64,000 bases of DNA from Helicostylum pulchrum. Taxonomy: Eukaryota > Mucoromycota > Mucoromycetes > Mucorales > Mucoraceae. The DNA lies in contig JAIXMO010000022.1 of NCBI GenBank assembly GCA_025677825.1, positions 405,742-469,741 of the forward strand. Reading direction: 5' to 3'. The translations under genes and the position numbers were made by a program. The notes beneath the pieces were generated by a model, which did not search any database, was not told the DNA's origin, and was given only the letters and a program-made list of their open reading frames with translations. Shown here one piece after another: positions 1 through 11,825 of this stretch. The first letter of the stretch is position 1; each line of letters begins with the position of its first letter.

Positions 1-1432
1 GCACTGTACCCTAATAATTATTTTGAAAAAAAGTCGATTTTGTTCGGAAACAAATGTAATTTTGTAACACCTATTTATTAATACATTTCACTATTTTAAT
101 GAATCTTTTTTTTTTTTGTCGCACAAGCCATGTTGCCTTACGGGTCCAGGTCGCCGCAGAAAACAAAAAAGGTTAGAACACGTGGCGATCCTACGAAATC
201 TTTTTTTTTTTTTTTTTATAAAATAACGTGCAAAGAAAGAAATACTGAAGTCATTGCTCATCTCGTACTACCTACATTAAAAGATGACAGAATTTTTGAT
301 AGCATAAGGACTTTTAATATTCTCGTGAACAATTGACTTTATTATATTTTCTGCATTTGCTAAAACTATATACCGTGTACCGAAATCTATTTCTGACTTT
401 GATACCTTTTTCTCAAATATTGAATGCATGTAGTTTATAGATAACTGCGGTCGAATAAAGCAGCGGCACATGTATCATTTTGTTTTAAACATATCAATTA
501 TTTAGAGAAGCTGTAATAGGCGGGGGAGTTTTGTATGTGATAAAGAGGCGCATAACGAGTAGCGTTTTTGAATACGATGTAAGGATATTAATCAATTGAT
601 GCTTGACACAATTTCAAACACAATTGCATTAGTCATACATAGATACTTGAGCTCTTTTTTTTTATGTGATCTATTTAGAATAACTACCATTGAAAACGTA
701 AATTTATATATACTTTACCGAGGTTCAGTGTAAAAAAAAAAAATTCTGTCATAACCTATAGCTTGTAATTCAAAGCTTTCAATAGTATAATACTATAAAT
801 ACAAACCGGGTGCAATTGATTTCGCTCGTATACCAATAACTGATAAGTTTGATAGATATTATTTACACTATAAAGTTATATATCAGTAATTGGCTTATCA
901 AAGTATATATAAAAAAAAAGTGTAAGTAGCTCACTATTCTTCTCCTTGACCAAACTTTTTTTGAAAAAATAATAATATGGATAGCATAAGTTATAGATGT
1001 TCCTCGTGTTTATATGCATGTCAAGTCTTCTTTGTGTCTCCCGAATTAAGAGGAATGTCGTCTTTTGAAGTGATGGACATTTTAAGTGAATGCTCGGTTG
1101 AAAAACCATTTCATATTAGTAAGCCTGAATTAAGTCATACGCAATTATAATATTTTACTCAGTATACATTACACATATTTACCAAAAAATAAAATAAAAA
1201 AAATCCTTGTATATAGATATTGTCACATACATTTTGAAACCGAGGAGAAAGCAAGTTATTTTTATTATTATTATCGCAAAAATAATACTTTCCCGTGTAA
1301 GAAATTTTCACAAGGTGTTGTCAAAGCATCCCAAAAAAAAGGAGGGATAGATGTTTATTACGTAACTAACAAAAAAAAATTACTATCGCTTTTCAAGAAG
1401 AAAAAAGATACTAATGTGCCCATGAACTATAG

Positions 1433-1774
1433 GATATATCTTTATATCTGAAACGGCGAGATGATAGAATTAATACGGGCGGTTGCAATTACCCATCTTC
1501 TTCGATAATTGAATCCCGCAGTAGCTTTAGCGGCTCTAGTAATGCTACTACTACCACTACTGTTATCACTACTATCACTACTAATATTAATACTAGTATT
1601 GCTGGAGCCACTACTACTACGGCTACGACTACGACTACAACTACAACTACGACTACTACTGCTGAAGCTACTACTGGAGCTACTACTGATCGTAATAGTA
1701 GTGATAATGATGATGCTTTTAGTATCGCCAGAACAGAAAACGGCGATAACCATACGATCTTCGATACCATCTAG
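1433..1774 (+). CDS. Possible 3'-terminal exon of an unrecognised Thr-rich protein (partial)
   Basis: An open frame of about 113 codons ends in TAG at 1772-1774. It follows a good intron end: TACTAAT at 1409-1415 as branch point and CTATAG at 1427-1432 as acceptor. The predicted peptide runs from a charged segment (LKRRDDRINTGGCNYPSSS) into a Thr-rich tract encoded by ACT/ACG/ACA triplets. It ends in a non-repetitive, mixed-composition tail of about 30 residues (NSSDNDDAFSIARTENGDN). That tail suggests real coding and not only a microsatellite. I could not find convincing upstream exons or a start codon. The triplet array keeps the other frames open too, so several overlapping ORFs here are shadows. 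No family was recognised; a mucin-like linker is only a guess. Confidence 0.3.
   Translation, partial: DISLYLKRRDDRINTGGCNYPSSSIIESRSSFSGSSNATTTTTVITTITTNINTSIAGATTTTATTTTTTTTTTTTAEATTGATTDRNSSDNDDAFSIARTENGDNHTIFDTI
1530..1710. repeat. Imperfect (ACT)n trinucleotide array
   Basis: A roughly 180 bp tract is built mainly of ACT triplets with ACG, ACA, ATC and GCT variants. The interruptions keep a triplet period, and all three forward frames stay open across most of it. It overlaps the possible Thr-rich exon. It could be a decayed microsatellite or a coding repeat. Confidence 0.7.
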
Positions 1775-4700
1775 AAACCAAGAGTTACAGTAAAAATAAA
1801 AATTTGATGAAATAAAAATCCAAGAAGAGTTAATTGAACGAGGGGGGGGGGGATAGTCAAGTTATTACAAGAGGTACACGACGTTTAACAAACTGTCTTC
1901 TTTTGCTACTTTACAAACATCATAGCTTATAAATAAAATTATATTTGAACCACTTTGTCAAGTTGGTGTGTAGTACATTATAAAATATTATGAACAAGAT
2001 ACTTTTTTTTTAATTATATCACGGACTTTCTTTTTTAGAGACGTATAAAAATTTACAGTGATTAAAAAAAAGCCTTTTAATAGAAATAAGAAATAATGGT
2101 GTCACAGCATATATGCAAAAAAGTGTTTTGACGTGATGTCAAAACGAGTCCTTGTTTTGGGCGTTTTTTTTAAAAAAACAAAAAAAGGTACCGTGCATTG
2201 CTTATGAAATTATTGTAATAGCAACCGTTGTTTATACAAGTAAAAATAGTTTATAACACCCACGAAATTTATAGTAGAGAACATCTTTTTATATATAAAA
2301 TATATTAGTGCGCCCACCATCTTGTGTAATTTTCGGAATGGATGGGTTTTTGTTTATGGTAATCGGCAAAGGCTCCGGGACCAGCACTTTTATTTTCCTA
2401 GATTTTGTGCACATATTTTTATATATCCTGTACTTATCAGCACTATATTATTGCTCTGGAACTATGCAAATACTACTTTAGGTCAAGAAATAAACTTTTT
2501 TTTTTATTTTTTTTTACTATTTCTTGTATATATTACGTAAGTTTAAATATAGTGTTACGGGTGTGTATAAAGCGCGTGTGTGTTTTCTCGGGAGAACGAC
2601 ATGGAACTTAAGCACTATATTAGAACTTACTTAATTTTTAAAGGACGAGAAAAGTTTGTCGCGGAAGACAGTTTCCGAAAGGCGTTTTAGCTATTCGGTT
2701 TTTATTTAAATGATCTATGCATTTCTAATAATTTATTCTCCCCTAAGAATATGCGAAGCAACTATGAGGTTTTTTACTTTTAGAGAAAAATGGTGAACTC
2801 TACTCTATATTGAGAAACGTGATTGTTTTAAGGGAAAAAGGGACTGATCGATATAGTGAATCCGGTAAATGACGCGATAGATCGGCTTTATATAACTTTT
2901 ATTTATCATAATAATAATAAAAATATGCCAAGTCCAATGCAACTGTTTCAAGTAAAAAAAAAAGACAAGTAGGCTACCTATTGATATCGGGGGTGTATAA
3001 AACCTTGGAGGAGGAGAGAGCTGTCTAACCGTGAGCCGTTAAAACAGAAAAAAAAAAGATCTGAGCCCCCATAAATTTAGCAGCGTTCAAAAACTATCGT
3101 ATTTTTCACACGGGGGGGGGGGGGGGGATAATGTATTCAGTGTGTGTGTCTAATATGTATCATCAACACAATATACACGTACAATAATATACCCACATCA
3201 TAGTACAAAAAGCGAACATTGTACGCTAAGTCAACATATGACACTTCCATGCCCTATATAATATTTTTTTATATATTCTCCTATTATTCATTTATTAAGA
3301 ACAAACGTTTTTTTTTTTGGTCATTTTTTTTTCTAGCGCCCAAAGATTCAATTTCCCGGTGTTTGACTATATATGGACAACGAAATTCAGGGATTTTTGT
3401 TTTAAACTACCCCCCTGCATAATCCAAAGACTTGATATTATTTTTTTTCCTTGGATAAAAAAAGTAGATTAAGAACACAAGCCCGTGTAGAAGAATATAA
3501 AGTTTTGACCAAGCGAGTAAAAAAAAGGTGCGTGCTTCGAGCGTGCGTTACATTTTTTTGTTTCGAGAAGAAACTAATAATTTCTTAATTTAGATTATTA
3601 AACTGCCCAGAGAATGAGATTTTTACCCTTCTATTCTTTGTACTACACCCGCACAATCTTTTTTTTTTTATGTAGCGTAATATGTCGTATATTTAGCCCC
3701 CATCCCTAAGTTGGGCTTCGTGCATTATATATTTCATTATTCTGATAATTATATTTTTTTAAAAAAAAATTAATAGCCTATTTAATACATATTTTTAATA
3801 TTAAACTTGTAGTAAAAATAAAAACTAGTTTTTTTTTAATACTTAACACTTGAGACTACGTAACCAATAAATACATGTACATTAAAACGAGATTTCGATA
3901 GTAATAGTCGGTCAGCAAGCATAGATATTTAGAAAGAAGAGAGGTGACACACCAAAATGACCTATATATTCACATACATATACAAGTTTTTAACGTTTAA
4001 GCTTTTTTTTTTCTTCTTAAAACAAACAAAATGTAAGAACTTGTTAACATTAGGGTTCACGTTACTTGATTAAAAAAAAAGTATAATTCGAATATTTTAA
4101 CATAGAAATATTGACAGTTATATAAAAGAACTATTTTTACTTTTTGTAATAAAGGTATATTCATATACAGCGAGCACATTGGGTAGATCATATTTTATTG
4201 TCATGTAGATTAATAGATCGTTTTTGATATTCTTTGCGCATATCTTATCGAGAAAAAAAATACAAAAAAAAAAAATAATGCTCCATCGATTGTCTTAGTT
4301 TTGCTATCATCCCAAAAAAGAAAGTGCTACTTTGTCTCGTAATTAGCGTACAGTAATTGTATCGGAATATCTCTTTATTTAGCTTTACTTGATTCAAAAA
4401 AAAGTTCATCTGTTGTGTATTAAAATTAAATTAACCGTGTCCTTGCTGACGAAGGGGTTTTTTTTTTAAAAAAAAAAAGTTTGCAACTGTAAAAGAAACA
4501 CAATAGGCATCCTTACAGTCCAAAGTATAATTTACCGGAGATACACCAAATGCAAAAAAAAAAAAAAAAAAAAAGTAAGATGTAATTAAAAACGTGCTTC
4601 TAATTAAAAAATACAATGAAAACTACTTCACATTACAGTACTTTGAAAAAGTTAAATGTATAAGTCCACAACACGTTATTTATTGGATAACTATAACAAA

Positions 4701-5587
4701 GAAATTTTTTTATGATTTGACACAAGTAATAAAGTGATTTGCTCTATTAGTAACGCAGGGGACAGGAGAGAGAGAGCGGGGGGAAACGAAAAAAAGAGAG
4801 ACGTGTTATTGGTATATACAGTGAGAATCTTCATATACCATGCAGACAATTCATTGTTATAAATAGATGATTAATAGTTATGCGTTGCATAAAACGTGGA
4901 ATAACTATTGTAGCCTCTAGTACACAGTAACGAAAAAAAAACACTTTGTAGTTTTTCGTCGCATACAAAAAAAAAAAAGTTTCGGAAGCAATAAGTTTTA
5001 TATTTATAAGGTAACGGTCGCACCATAGATATTGATGTGTAATGATAATCTCTCACTCTGTCAAAAAAATCCCAGAATTAAGGAGTAGCCCAGAGGGGAA
5101 AACGATAAGGCGAAATACGAATGATGGGATTCTAAATTATTATAATTACTTATAATTTTTTACACAACAACAACAATTAAAACAAGAATAAAAAAAGAAC
5201 GTATTGAATGCATTGGGTCAAGGCGTTTTTATTTAATTGCAGCACGGTAAAAAAAAAAAGATTGTTCTAATAGGAGAAAAGGAAAAAAGCGTTTTCTAGC
5301 TGAAAGAACGGTGTTTGACCATTTATGGAGATTATACGGAGGAGTCTAGTACTAGAAAAATAAAATAAACAAATACAGAGAAAGAGAAATAAGGGTAAAA
5401 AAAAAGATGAGAAGGAGTCAAAAATATTAAGCTTTTCGACAGTTTATTTGATTGGTCAGGCGATCGTTTTTTTTTCTAGATAAATAGGATATGATTTTTT
5501 TTCTGGTTGGGTTCACAAAATAACACTCTTTCTATTATCAATTAATAACTCACTTTTTTATATAAAATATTTTTTTTTTCAGCAAAA
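1775..5587. other. Gene-poor intergenic region
   Basis: This is about 3.8 kb of AT-rich sequence full of A/T homopolymers, with G-runs of 11 (1842-1852) and 16 (3112-3127) bases. Only short unsupported ORFs are present. A CT-rich stretch ending in a CAG acceptor just before 5582 suggests a 5' UTR intron of the following HMG gene. I see no other feature I can support. The first 1432 bases of the window are similar and also hold nothing recognisable. Confidence 0.6.
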
Positions 5588-6532
5588 ATGACTAAAATTA
5601 ATACTTGTAACACTGAACAATCAGCTATTCCTAGACCTTTGAATTGCTTTTTAATGTATCGTCTTGAAAAGCAAAAGGAAATTGTTGCAAAGTGTGCTGG
5701 CGCCAATCATCGCGATATTTCCAAGATCATTGCAAAGTGGTGGCGGGAAGCTTCTGAAGTAGAAAAGAGACCTTTCCGTGAAAGAGCTCGTATTGCAAAA
5801 ATTGAACATCGCAAGTTGTATCCCGATTACAAGTATACACCAAAGAAGAAAACCGCACCCAAGCGTGTTTATATTCGCAAAAACAAGAAGGAGCAATTTA
5901 CCTCTCGTGAAAAAGAAAACAACAAATTTATGGAAATGATTTATGATGACGTTAACGCACTCGAATCAGTTAAACAAACTAAACTCGCAGCAAATGACAA
6001 ACCTAAAAAAGTCGCCAAGAGAACCAGCAGAGTTACTAAAAAACAAGTGATCGATACTATTACTGCCGAAGAAAGCATCTATAAAAAATATGAAGCTAAA
6101 GAATTTGATCAAGATTTTTATCGACCTTCTTGTAGATATTCTGTTACTACACCTGAATTTGGATCTCAAGCCACCAGTCCTTTCACCGAGTGCTACAGCG
6201 ACTCAGATTTTTCTAGCCCCCAAATTGGGTATTCACCTTATGAAACCACCATGTCTTATACCGCCTCTCCTGCTGAAGCCATCTCCCCTTATAGTGTACT
6301 CGATACACCTTATATTAACGACTTTAATGCCTTCCCGACTATGCCATACTTTGATCAAATTGATTACTTTCACTTTGAACACTCTGCCAACAACAACCAC
6401 AAAGTCAATCAAGAATTCAGCTGGACTGAATATCCTGATTTCTGTTCAACACAGCAATACCAAAACACGATTAATATGTATTCTGAATCTGAACAACTTC
6501 AATATATCAATCCCGCTCTTCTCCATATGTAA
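5588..6532 (+). CDS. HMG-box (MATA_HMG-like) transcription factor
   Basis: A single-exon gene encodes 314 residues. Residues about 13-85 form an HMG box: it opens with IPRPLNCFLMYRLEKQ, has the helix-2 core ISKIIAKWWREASEVEKRPF, and closes with a basic tail (HRKLYPDYKYTPKKK). This is the arrangement of fungal MAT/SOX-like HMG proteins that bind DNA in the minor groove. The remainder is a Ser/Thr/Tyr/Pro-rich, low-complexity region with no domain I recognise, plausibly an activation region. The ATG follows a pyrimidine-tract CAG by six bases, so a leader intron is likely. The neighbour is HPRT. The TPT-transporter and RNA-helicase genes that flank the Mucorales sex locus are absent, so I do not call this sexM or sexP. 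Family is confident; the target and role are unknown. Confidence 0.9.
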   Translation: MTKINTCNTEQSAIPRPLNCFLMYRLEKQKEIVAKCAGANHRDISKIIAKWWREASEVEKRPFRERARIAKIEHRKLYPDYKYTPKKKTAPKRVYIRKNKKEQFTSREKENNKFMEMIYDDVNALESVKQTKLAANDKPKKVAKRTSRVTKKQVIDTITAEESIYKKYEAKEFDQDFYRPSCRYSVTTPEFGSQATSPFTECYSDSDFSSPQIGYSPYETTMSYTASPAEAISPYSVLDTPYINDFNAFPTMPYFDQIDYFHFEHSANNNHKVNQEFSWTEYPDFCSTQQYQNTINMYSESEQLQYINPALLHM

Positions 6533-6816
6533 ACTTTCTCTTCTCTTCCTCTTCTTTTTCCTTTAAGCATTTAAATTCTCTTATGATGAAAACGGCCGTT
6601 TTTTTATTATTATTACTATACCCTCCCCTACATTTTTTCTCTTTTTTTTATTCTACTAATTTATGATACACACACAACCATTTTCTTTTTTCATCCTTAT
6701 GAGATTTTTTTACACTGTAAACCTTAGACTAAACTACCATACACTATTTAATTGTATTAAATAAAATTAACTCTAATACTCTAAATATATATTTTTTTAT
6801 TATTTATTATTAAAAC

Positions 6817-7606
6817 TTAGACAGCATAAGCCTTCTTTCCGTGTTCCTGTGTTGAATAATAATAAAAAAAAAAAATTAATACCGCAAAATACAAACTCCA
6901 TTTTTGACAGAAATCAACTTACACTAATAACACAGATGTGATCTAAATCACGGAAATACTCATTGTAATCCAAAGCGTAACCAACAACAAACTCATCAGG
7001 GATAGAGAAACCAACGTAATCAGGAATATAACCGTTACTCTTGGGAGTCTTCTTGACTAATAAACTAGTCACCTTGACAGACTTGGGAGCGAAACCTTCC
7101 AATTTCTTTAATAATTGAACCATGGTGGCACCAGTATCAATGATATCTTCAACGATTAAAAGGTTCTATAAAAAAAAGACATATAAGTGAATATATCATA
7201 CTGACTCTTGTTTTTTAAGTAGTACCTTTCCCTTGAATTCGGCACATTCTTCATCAGTGATAGACATGGTAACACCTTCGGATTGGTCGTTCTTGTAAGA
7301 CTTGACACGGATAAATTCCAAACTCAAAGGGATAGTCTTACCCTCCTTGGTGAGCTTCTTGACAGCGTTCACAAGGTCAGCAAAGTATTGGTGACCACCC
7401 TTCAAGATACAACATACAACCAAAGGACCAGTAGTATCTTCAACAATCAAACGAGCAATCTTGTTGACTCTATCCATGATAACACCGTGAGGAATAAGGA
7501 TAGAAGAAACGTCCTTTTCATAATGAGTAGGAATAACAAAGTGATCAAGAGAATAGTGATTCTTCTCGGTGGTCACGTCAATCCATTGCTTAGAGTCCAT
7601 GGGCAT
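6817..7606 (-). CDS. Hypoxanthine-guanine phosphoribosyltransferase
   Basis: Three exons (7226-7606, 6923-7165, 6817-6846) join in frame to about 217 residues, the normal size for HGPRT. The enzyme salvages hypoxanthine and guanine to IMP and GMP using PRPP in the cytosol. The PRPP-binding motif [14 protein letters not shown] opens exon 2. Upstream lie the conserved [15 protein letters not shown] segment (PRPP/pyrophosphate loop) and the flexible loop region. The C-terminal [19 protein letters not shown] segment is typical of the family. The tiny last exon supplies the terminal [10 protein letters not shown] chose the start at MPMDSKQW (7604-7606) because the upstream in-frame extension is a low-complexity poly-Lys/Phe stretch. 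The gene is convergent with the HMG gene, with about 280 bp between stops. Confidence 0.95.
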
Positions 7607-10600
7607 TTTAAAGTTTGCAAAAAAGAGAAGAGAAAAAAAAAAAAGGAAAATAATTTTTTTTTTCATTTTTGGGAAATTAAAAATGTGACTGTTTGACAAA
7701 CTTGCTTCCCCCATGGTTGTAACCATGGTACCCGACCGCTACCTGTCAAAAATTGCAATTGCAGAAAAAAGAAGTGATAAAGTTATGAAAAAACACACGA
7801 AAAAAAAAAAAACACGAAAAATCAAAAGATACTACGTGTAACTATCCTACAAAGTTGTTTTTGTTTCTTGTGAAAGGAGGTAACAATATTCCGGAATCGT
7901 TAATAATTTCTGAATACAAAAAAGCTTAATGACCCTCAAAAATAGATAGAGTTTTAACTTTTAAAAAAGATACGCTTAAAAAAGTATAATCTGATAATCT
8001 ATAGTTTTTTATTAAGCAAAATTTCTTACATCTGTATAAGGTTAACGCGTATATGTAAATTTTTGGGTAAGTTTTATTAAAGGGTCATTTGAACAACGAA
8101 ATGAGCAGTCCATTTTATCGTAGAACACATCTTTTTAAAAAAAAAATCACTGTATTTACGTGTTAAAAAGTAAGTTATTCAACCTTGTTCCAACACGCAT
8201 TTAAGAAAATTCCTTCTTTTCTTCTTAACGCACAAGAAAAGAACGTTGAAAGAAAGTCGAAAAAAAAATATACGTTATTGTTAAACTTACTAGAACTTCT
8301 TCTGGGCCACCCGTTTCAAGGAGGAGGGGGGGGGGGGGGGGGGGGAAATGAACGACGCATAAAGTACGATATCTGACTTATAAAATAGTTGTTTTATTCC
8401 TGAGCTACTTTGCAAGTTATTACATGTAAAAAATATTTTTACTAACAGATCTCTTTTTTTTTTTAAAAAAAAAGATAAATGATAGTACTTTCTCAGAGCT
8501 AGTAGATGATTAGTTTAGTTTAAAACAACGTTCCTCTTCAGGGTAATCAGAGTATCAGAAAATTGATCTTCGTTGTTACTCTATTGGCTATAAGCGTTTT
8601 ACTAGAAGTTGGTATTTTTTAAAAAAGTAAAGGGTTCTCGATACAAAACCAAAATTCGGATAATTTAACTGGTGTTACGCCATTTATATCATGTTTCTGA
8701 ACGCTTTATTAAGGGGCACGATATAAGAAGAAAATCGTCGAGATTTTTTTTCTTTAGAGGATAAATTCTTCTTTCTCTCTTTCTTGTTTCGATTATATAA
8801 AATAGCGATGTGGATTTTGGCTCCATCTTCGATCGGTTTGCACAAGTTTGTTGATCGTCTTTTTTTAACGAAAAATAAAAGTCCTCCTTTGTTGGTAATC
8901 TTCTGTTCATCGAGTTGGGGGGGGGGGGGAAAGATATCTCGTCAAAAAAGTATAGCTTATTTTTTAAGCTTTTACAAGAAAAAAAAGGGGGTAGTTATGC
9001 ACGTCCATTTAAGGTTTTTTTTTTGTATAGTTAAAATTTCATCCACTATTATAAAATTCATGCTGGATAGATAAATACAAGTCAAATAAGGAGAGAGAAA
9101 AAAAAATATGTGTTTCGTTTTATTTGATCTAAATACAGTCGTTCCGCTACCAATTTGGGGATTTAGCGAATATATACAAAATAAAGTGCGGATTAAAACA
9201 TTACTCTAATTTAGTTTATTAACGGCGAGTTGGTATTATGGATGATATATATTGTTAGTATGTTTAATAAGACAAATAAATTGATAAAAGTCAAGCAAGA
9301 GATTTTAATATTTGAAAGGAATAAGAATGACTATTTATATGAATGAGAAGATTTCAACGACAGTTGAATCAAATGATGGTAAAATAAGAAGTTGTTCATA
9401 ATAGTAATCATTATAACAGATACACAAGAAGTAAATCTTTTATGGAAGTGAACGTACCGAGTTGTCTGTAGTATTATTTGAGTGAACAGATCACGATAAA
9501 TAAGAATAGGTAATTTGCGTAACAGAGTCACGAACATCTATTATAAGGAAAATACACTTGGTATAGATTTACCTGTACTTGCCAAAATAAAGCAGCAGAA
9601 CAGACTTTATAATAGTAGTCGAAAGGTGTGGGTATATAGCGTGTATATATCAATGTATAGCTTACGAGAATCTTAAAGGAGGTTCTATTTTATCTTGGAG
9701 AATACACCTATTCCTCCTATACTCCTGTATAGAAGAAACAATAAAAAAAAAAGCAATAGGATCTTACTATCTCAATAACATTGAAGCAAGTTAAGGTTTT
9801 CGTGAGTTAAAATGAAAAAAAGTACCGACAAAGTAAAAGACAGAAAATTAGTGGTGTTTTGACGAATTTTCTTAACGCATGTTTCTACTTCGAGAAGTTA
9901 ACTATTTTATCATTTGCTACAGTACGCGGCTGTACTTAAGGATGCATTTATGCACGATGTCTTTAGTGCTCAGCTTAAACGCCACTATTTACTACTGTTC
10001 GATTTATAAGGGTGGAATTCGACTTCACAAAACTACTAAATATATATAAAAAAATGAAATGATAATAAAAAGCTAGTCTTCGAGTAATTTGAGACGTGTT
10101 TATTTAACTTATAAAGAGATTGCATAAAAGCACCAAATCTTCAAAATAACACTACCAAACCGATGTTATTTACCTAATCATAAAATAAAGCGATAACAAT
10201 CAAACTGCTAGAGAGAGAGAGAGGAGTGTGTATCAGAAGTGAATCTTTAGGAAACGTAATTAAGTACGAATGGCTGCTAAGTGATGAAGGATTGAAAAAG
10301 ATATGCAGCATATTTTTTTTTGTACAATAGCTTAGGTGAGCCCAAGAACTATTCAAAGTGTTATAATCCATCATTGCCTGCCCATTATCCTCTTTAAAAT
10401 GCGTGTTTTTAAGCGAATGTTTAGCCATTACTTCTAAAAAAAAAGTCATTTTTAAAGTGACCGAAATAAGCTATTTTCTTTGTACGATTAAACGTCAGGA
10501 ACTGATTCTTTTTCCATAGTTATTTAGTGAACGTTAATTGTTAGGATGTTGTCTTTAATACCAAACATTGAAAACTGCTTGATATTTTTCTACTTTTTTT

Positions 10601-11174
10601 TTTCGGTGGGTCATTTTTGATAATTTTTGATCATTTTGGGGGGTCAATCCCTTTTGTGTTTTGAAGATATTATTTAGAGATCCACTCTGCCTCTCTTTGT
10701 GAAAAAAACAAGGATGATTAGTTACGTTCTCTTTTAGGCGCTTCTATTTACTAAAAACAATGAAAAAAATAGGGGGTTTATTATTAAAAAAAAGCCGACT
10801 TGTTACAAAAAAGTGAACTAGTCTTTTTTACAAGTGATTATATACCCAAGTACTTTTTTTATTAAAAATATAATTATAATATAGCATACGAACTCATTAC
10901 ATTGATATACAATATATACGTGAAGATCATAAACTCTTGCTTTAAGACTGTATTACAAATGTCACTTGTAAAACAGTTTAATCCACCCACTATTATTGCT
11001 CAAAAAAAAAAAAGAAAAATCTATATGCGACTAACTTACGTATCTTGTCCTTCTCTGTAACCATAATTGCCCACCATCTTACATATAACTTCTTTTCATT
11101 TTACGTATAATACGAATTATTATGATATCCTTTACTCTCGACAAATATCTTTTTTTTTCTCCTTTTTTTTCCTT
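7607..11174. other. Gene-poor intergenic region with G-runs
   Basis: About 3.6 kb of AT-rich sequence lies between HPRT and repeat copy 1. G-runs of 20 bases (8326-8345) and 13 bases (8917-8929) are present. The ORFs are short and low-complexity, and I could not support any exon chain. The first 150-250 bp upstream of 7606 presumably hold the HPRT promoter, but no specific site is evident. Confidence 0.6.
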
Positions 11175-11825
11175 TGGGTGTAGGTTTAAATAAGATGGCT
11201 TTCTACCCACAATGTCAATGATTATGGCGTTATATTAAAACACCAATGCTGTTTGTCGTTGTTGCAATATTAGGTTGTGCCTTTTGTCCATGAGCTCTCT
11301 CAAGTGAAAAAAAAAGAAAAGCTGGGAGTATCTTTGTAGTGCATGAACTAATTCATTGTTTTCTGTTCAATCTCAGACCAATTCATGCCAACTTTGAATT
11401 GTCAGCAGTTGTGTGCTTTGAGCAAAGAAAACTATTAGTAGGTAAATAGCTAGTGAGTAGTGGACTACATCATCTAATATATTTCCTCAGGAAATACTAC
11501 TTTATTACAATGTTAATGAAGTTATTATATCAGACTGTAAATCGTGTGTTTGTATCGCCTATTTAATAAATTGAAAGATAGATAGTATTCCGAAACATGC
11601 ACTTTTTAACTGATTCTATGATAGACTTTATTAAAAAAAAGCTTCTTCATTTGAAGCAACTTGCTTTCGTACAAGAGACATTCAGTATAACAGTTGACTT
11701 AGTAATAGCTGATGATTCGCTCTCACAAAACAGTCACTCCTCCCTCGCCGCAGCAGCAATGGTATAATAAACAAAACAAAACAAAAAAAAGCTGGTTCTT
11801 CTTTATATTGTTAAATAAAAAGGAA

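Noticed and set aside
5588..6532. Reading the HMG gene as the sexM/sexP mating-type gene
   Set aside because: The expected flanking transporter and helicase genes are absent, and HPRT is the neighbour.
9331..10449. Two ORFs of 68 and 91 codons in the gene-poor stretch
   Set aside because: Low-complexity composition and no motif or splice context.
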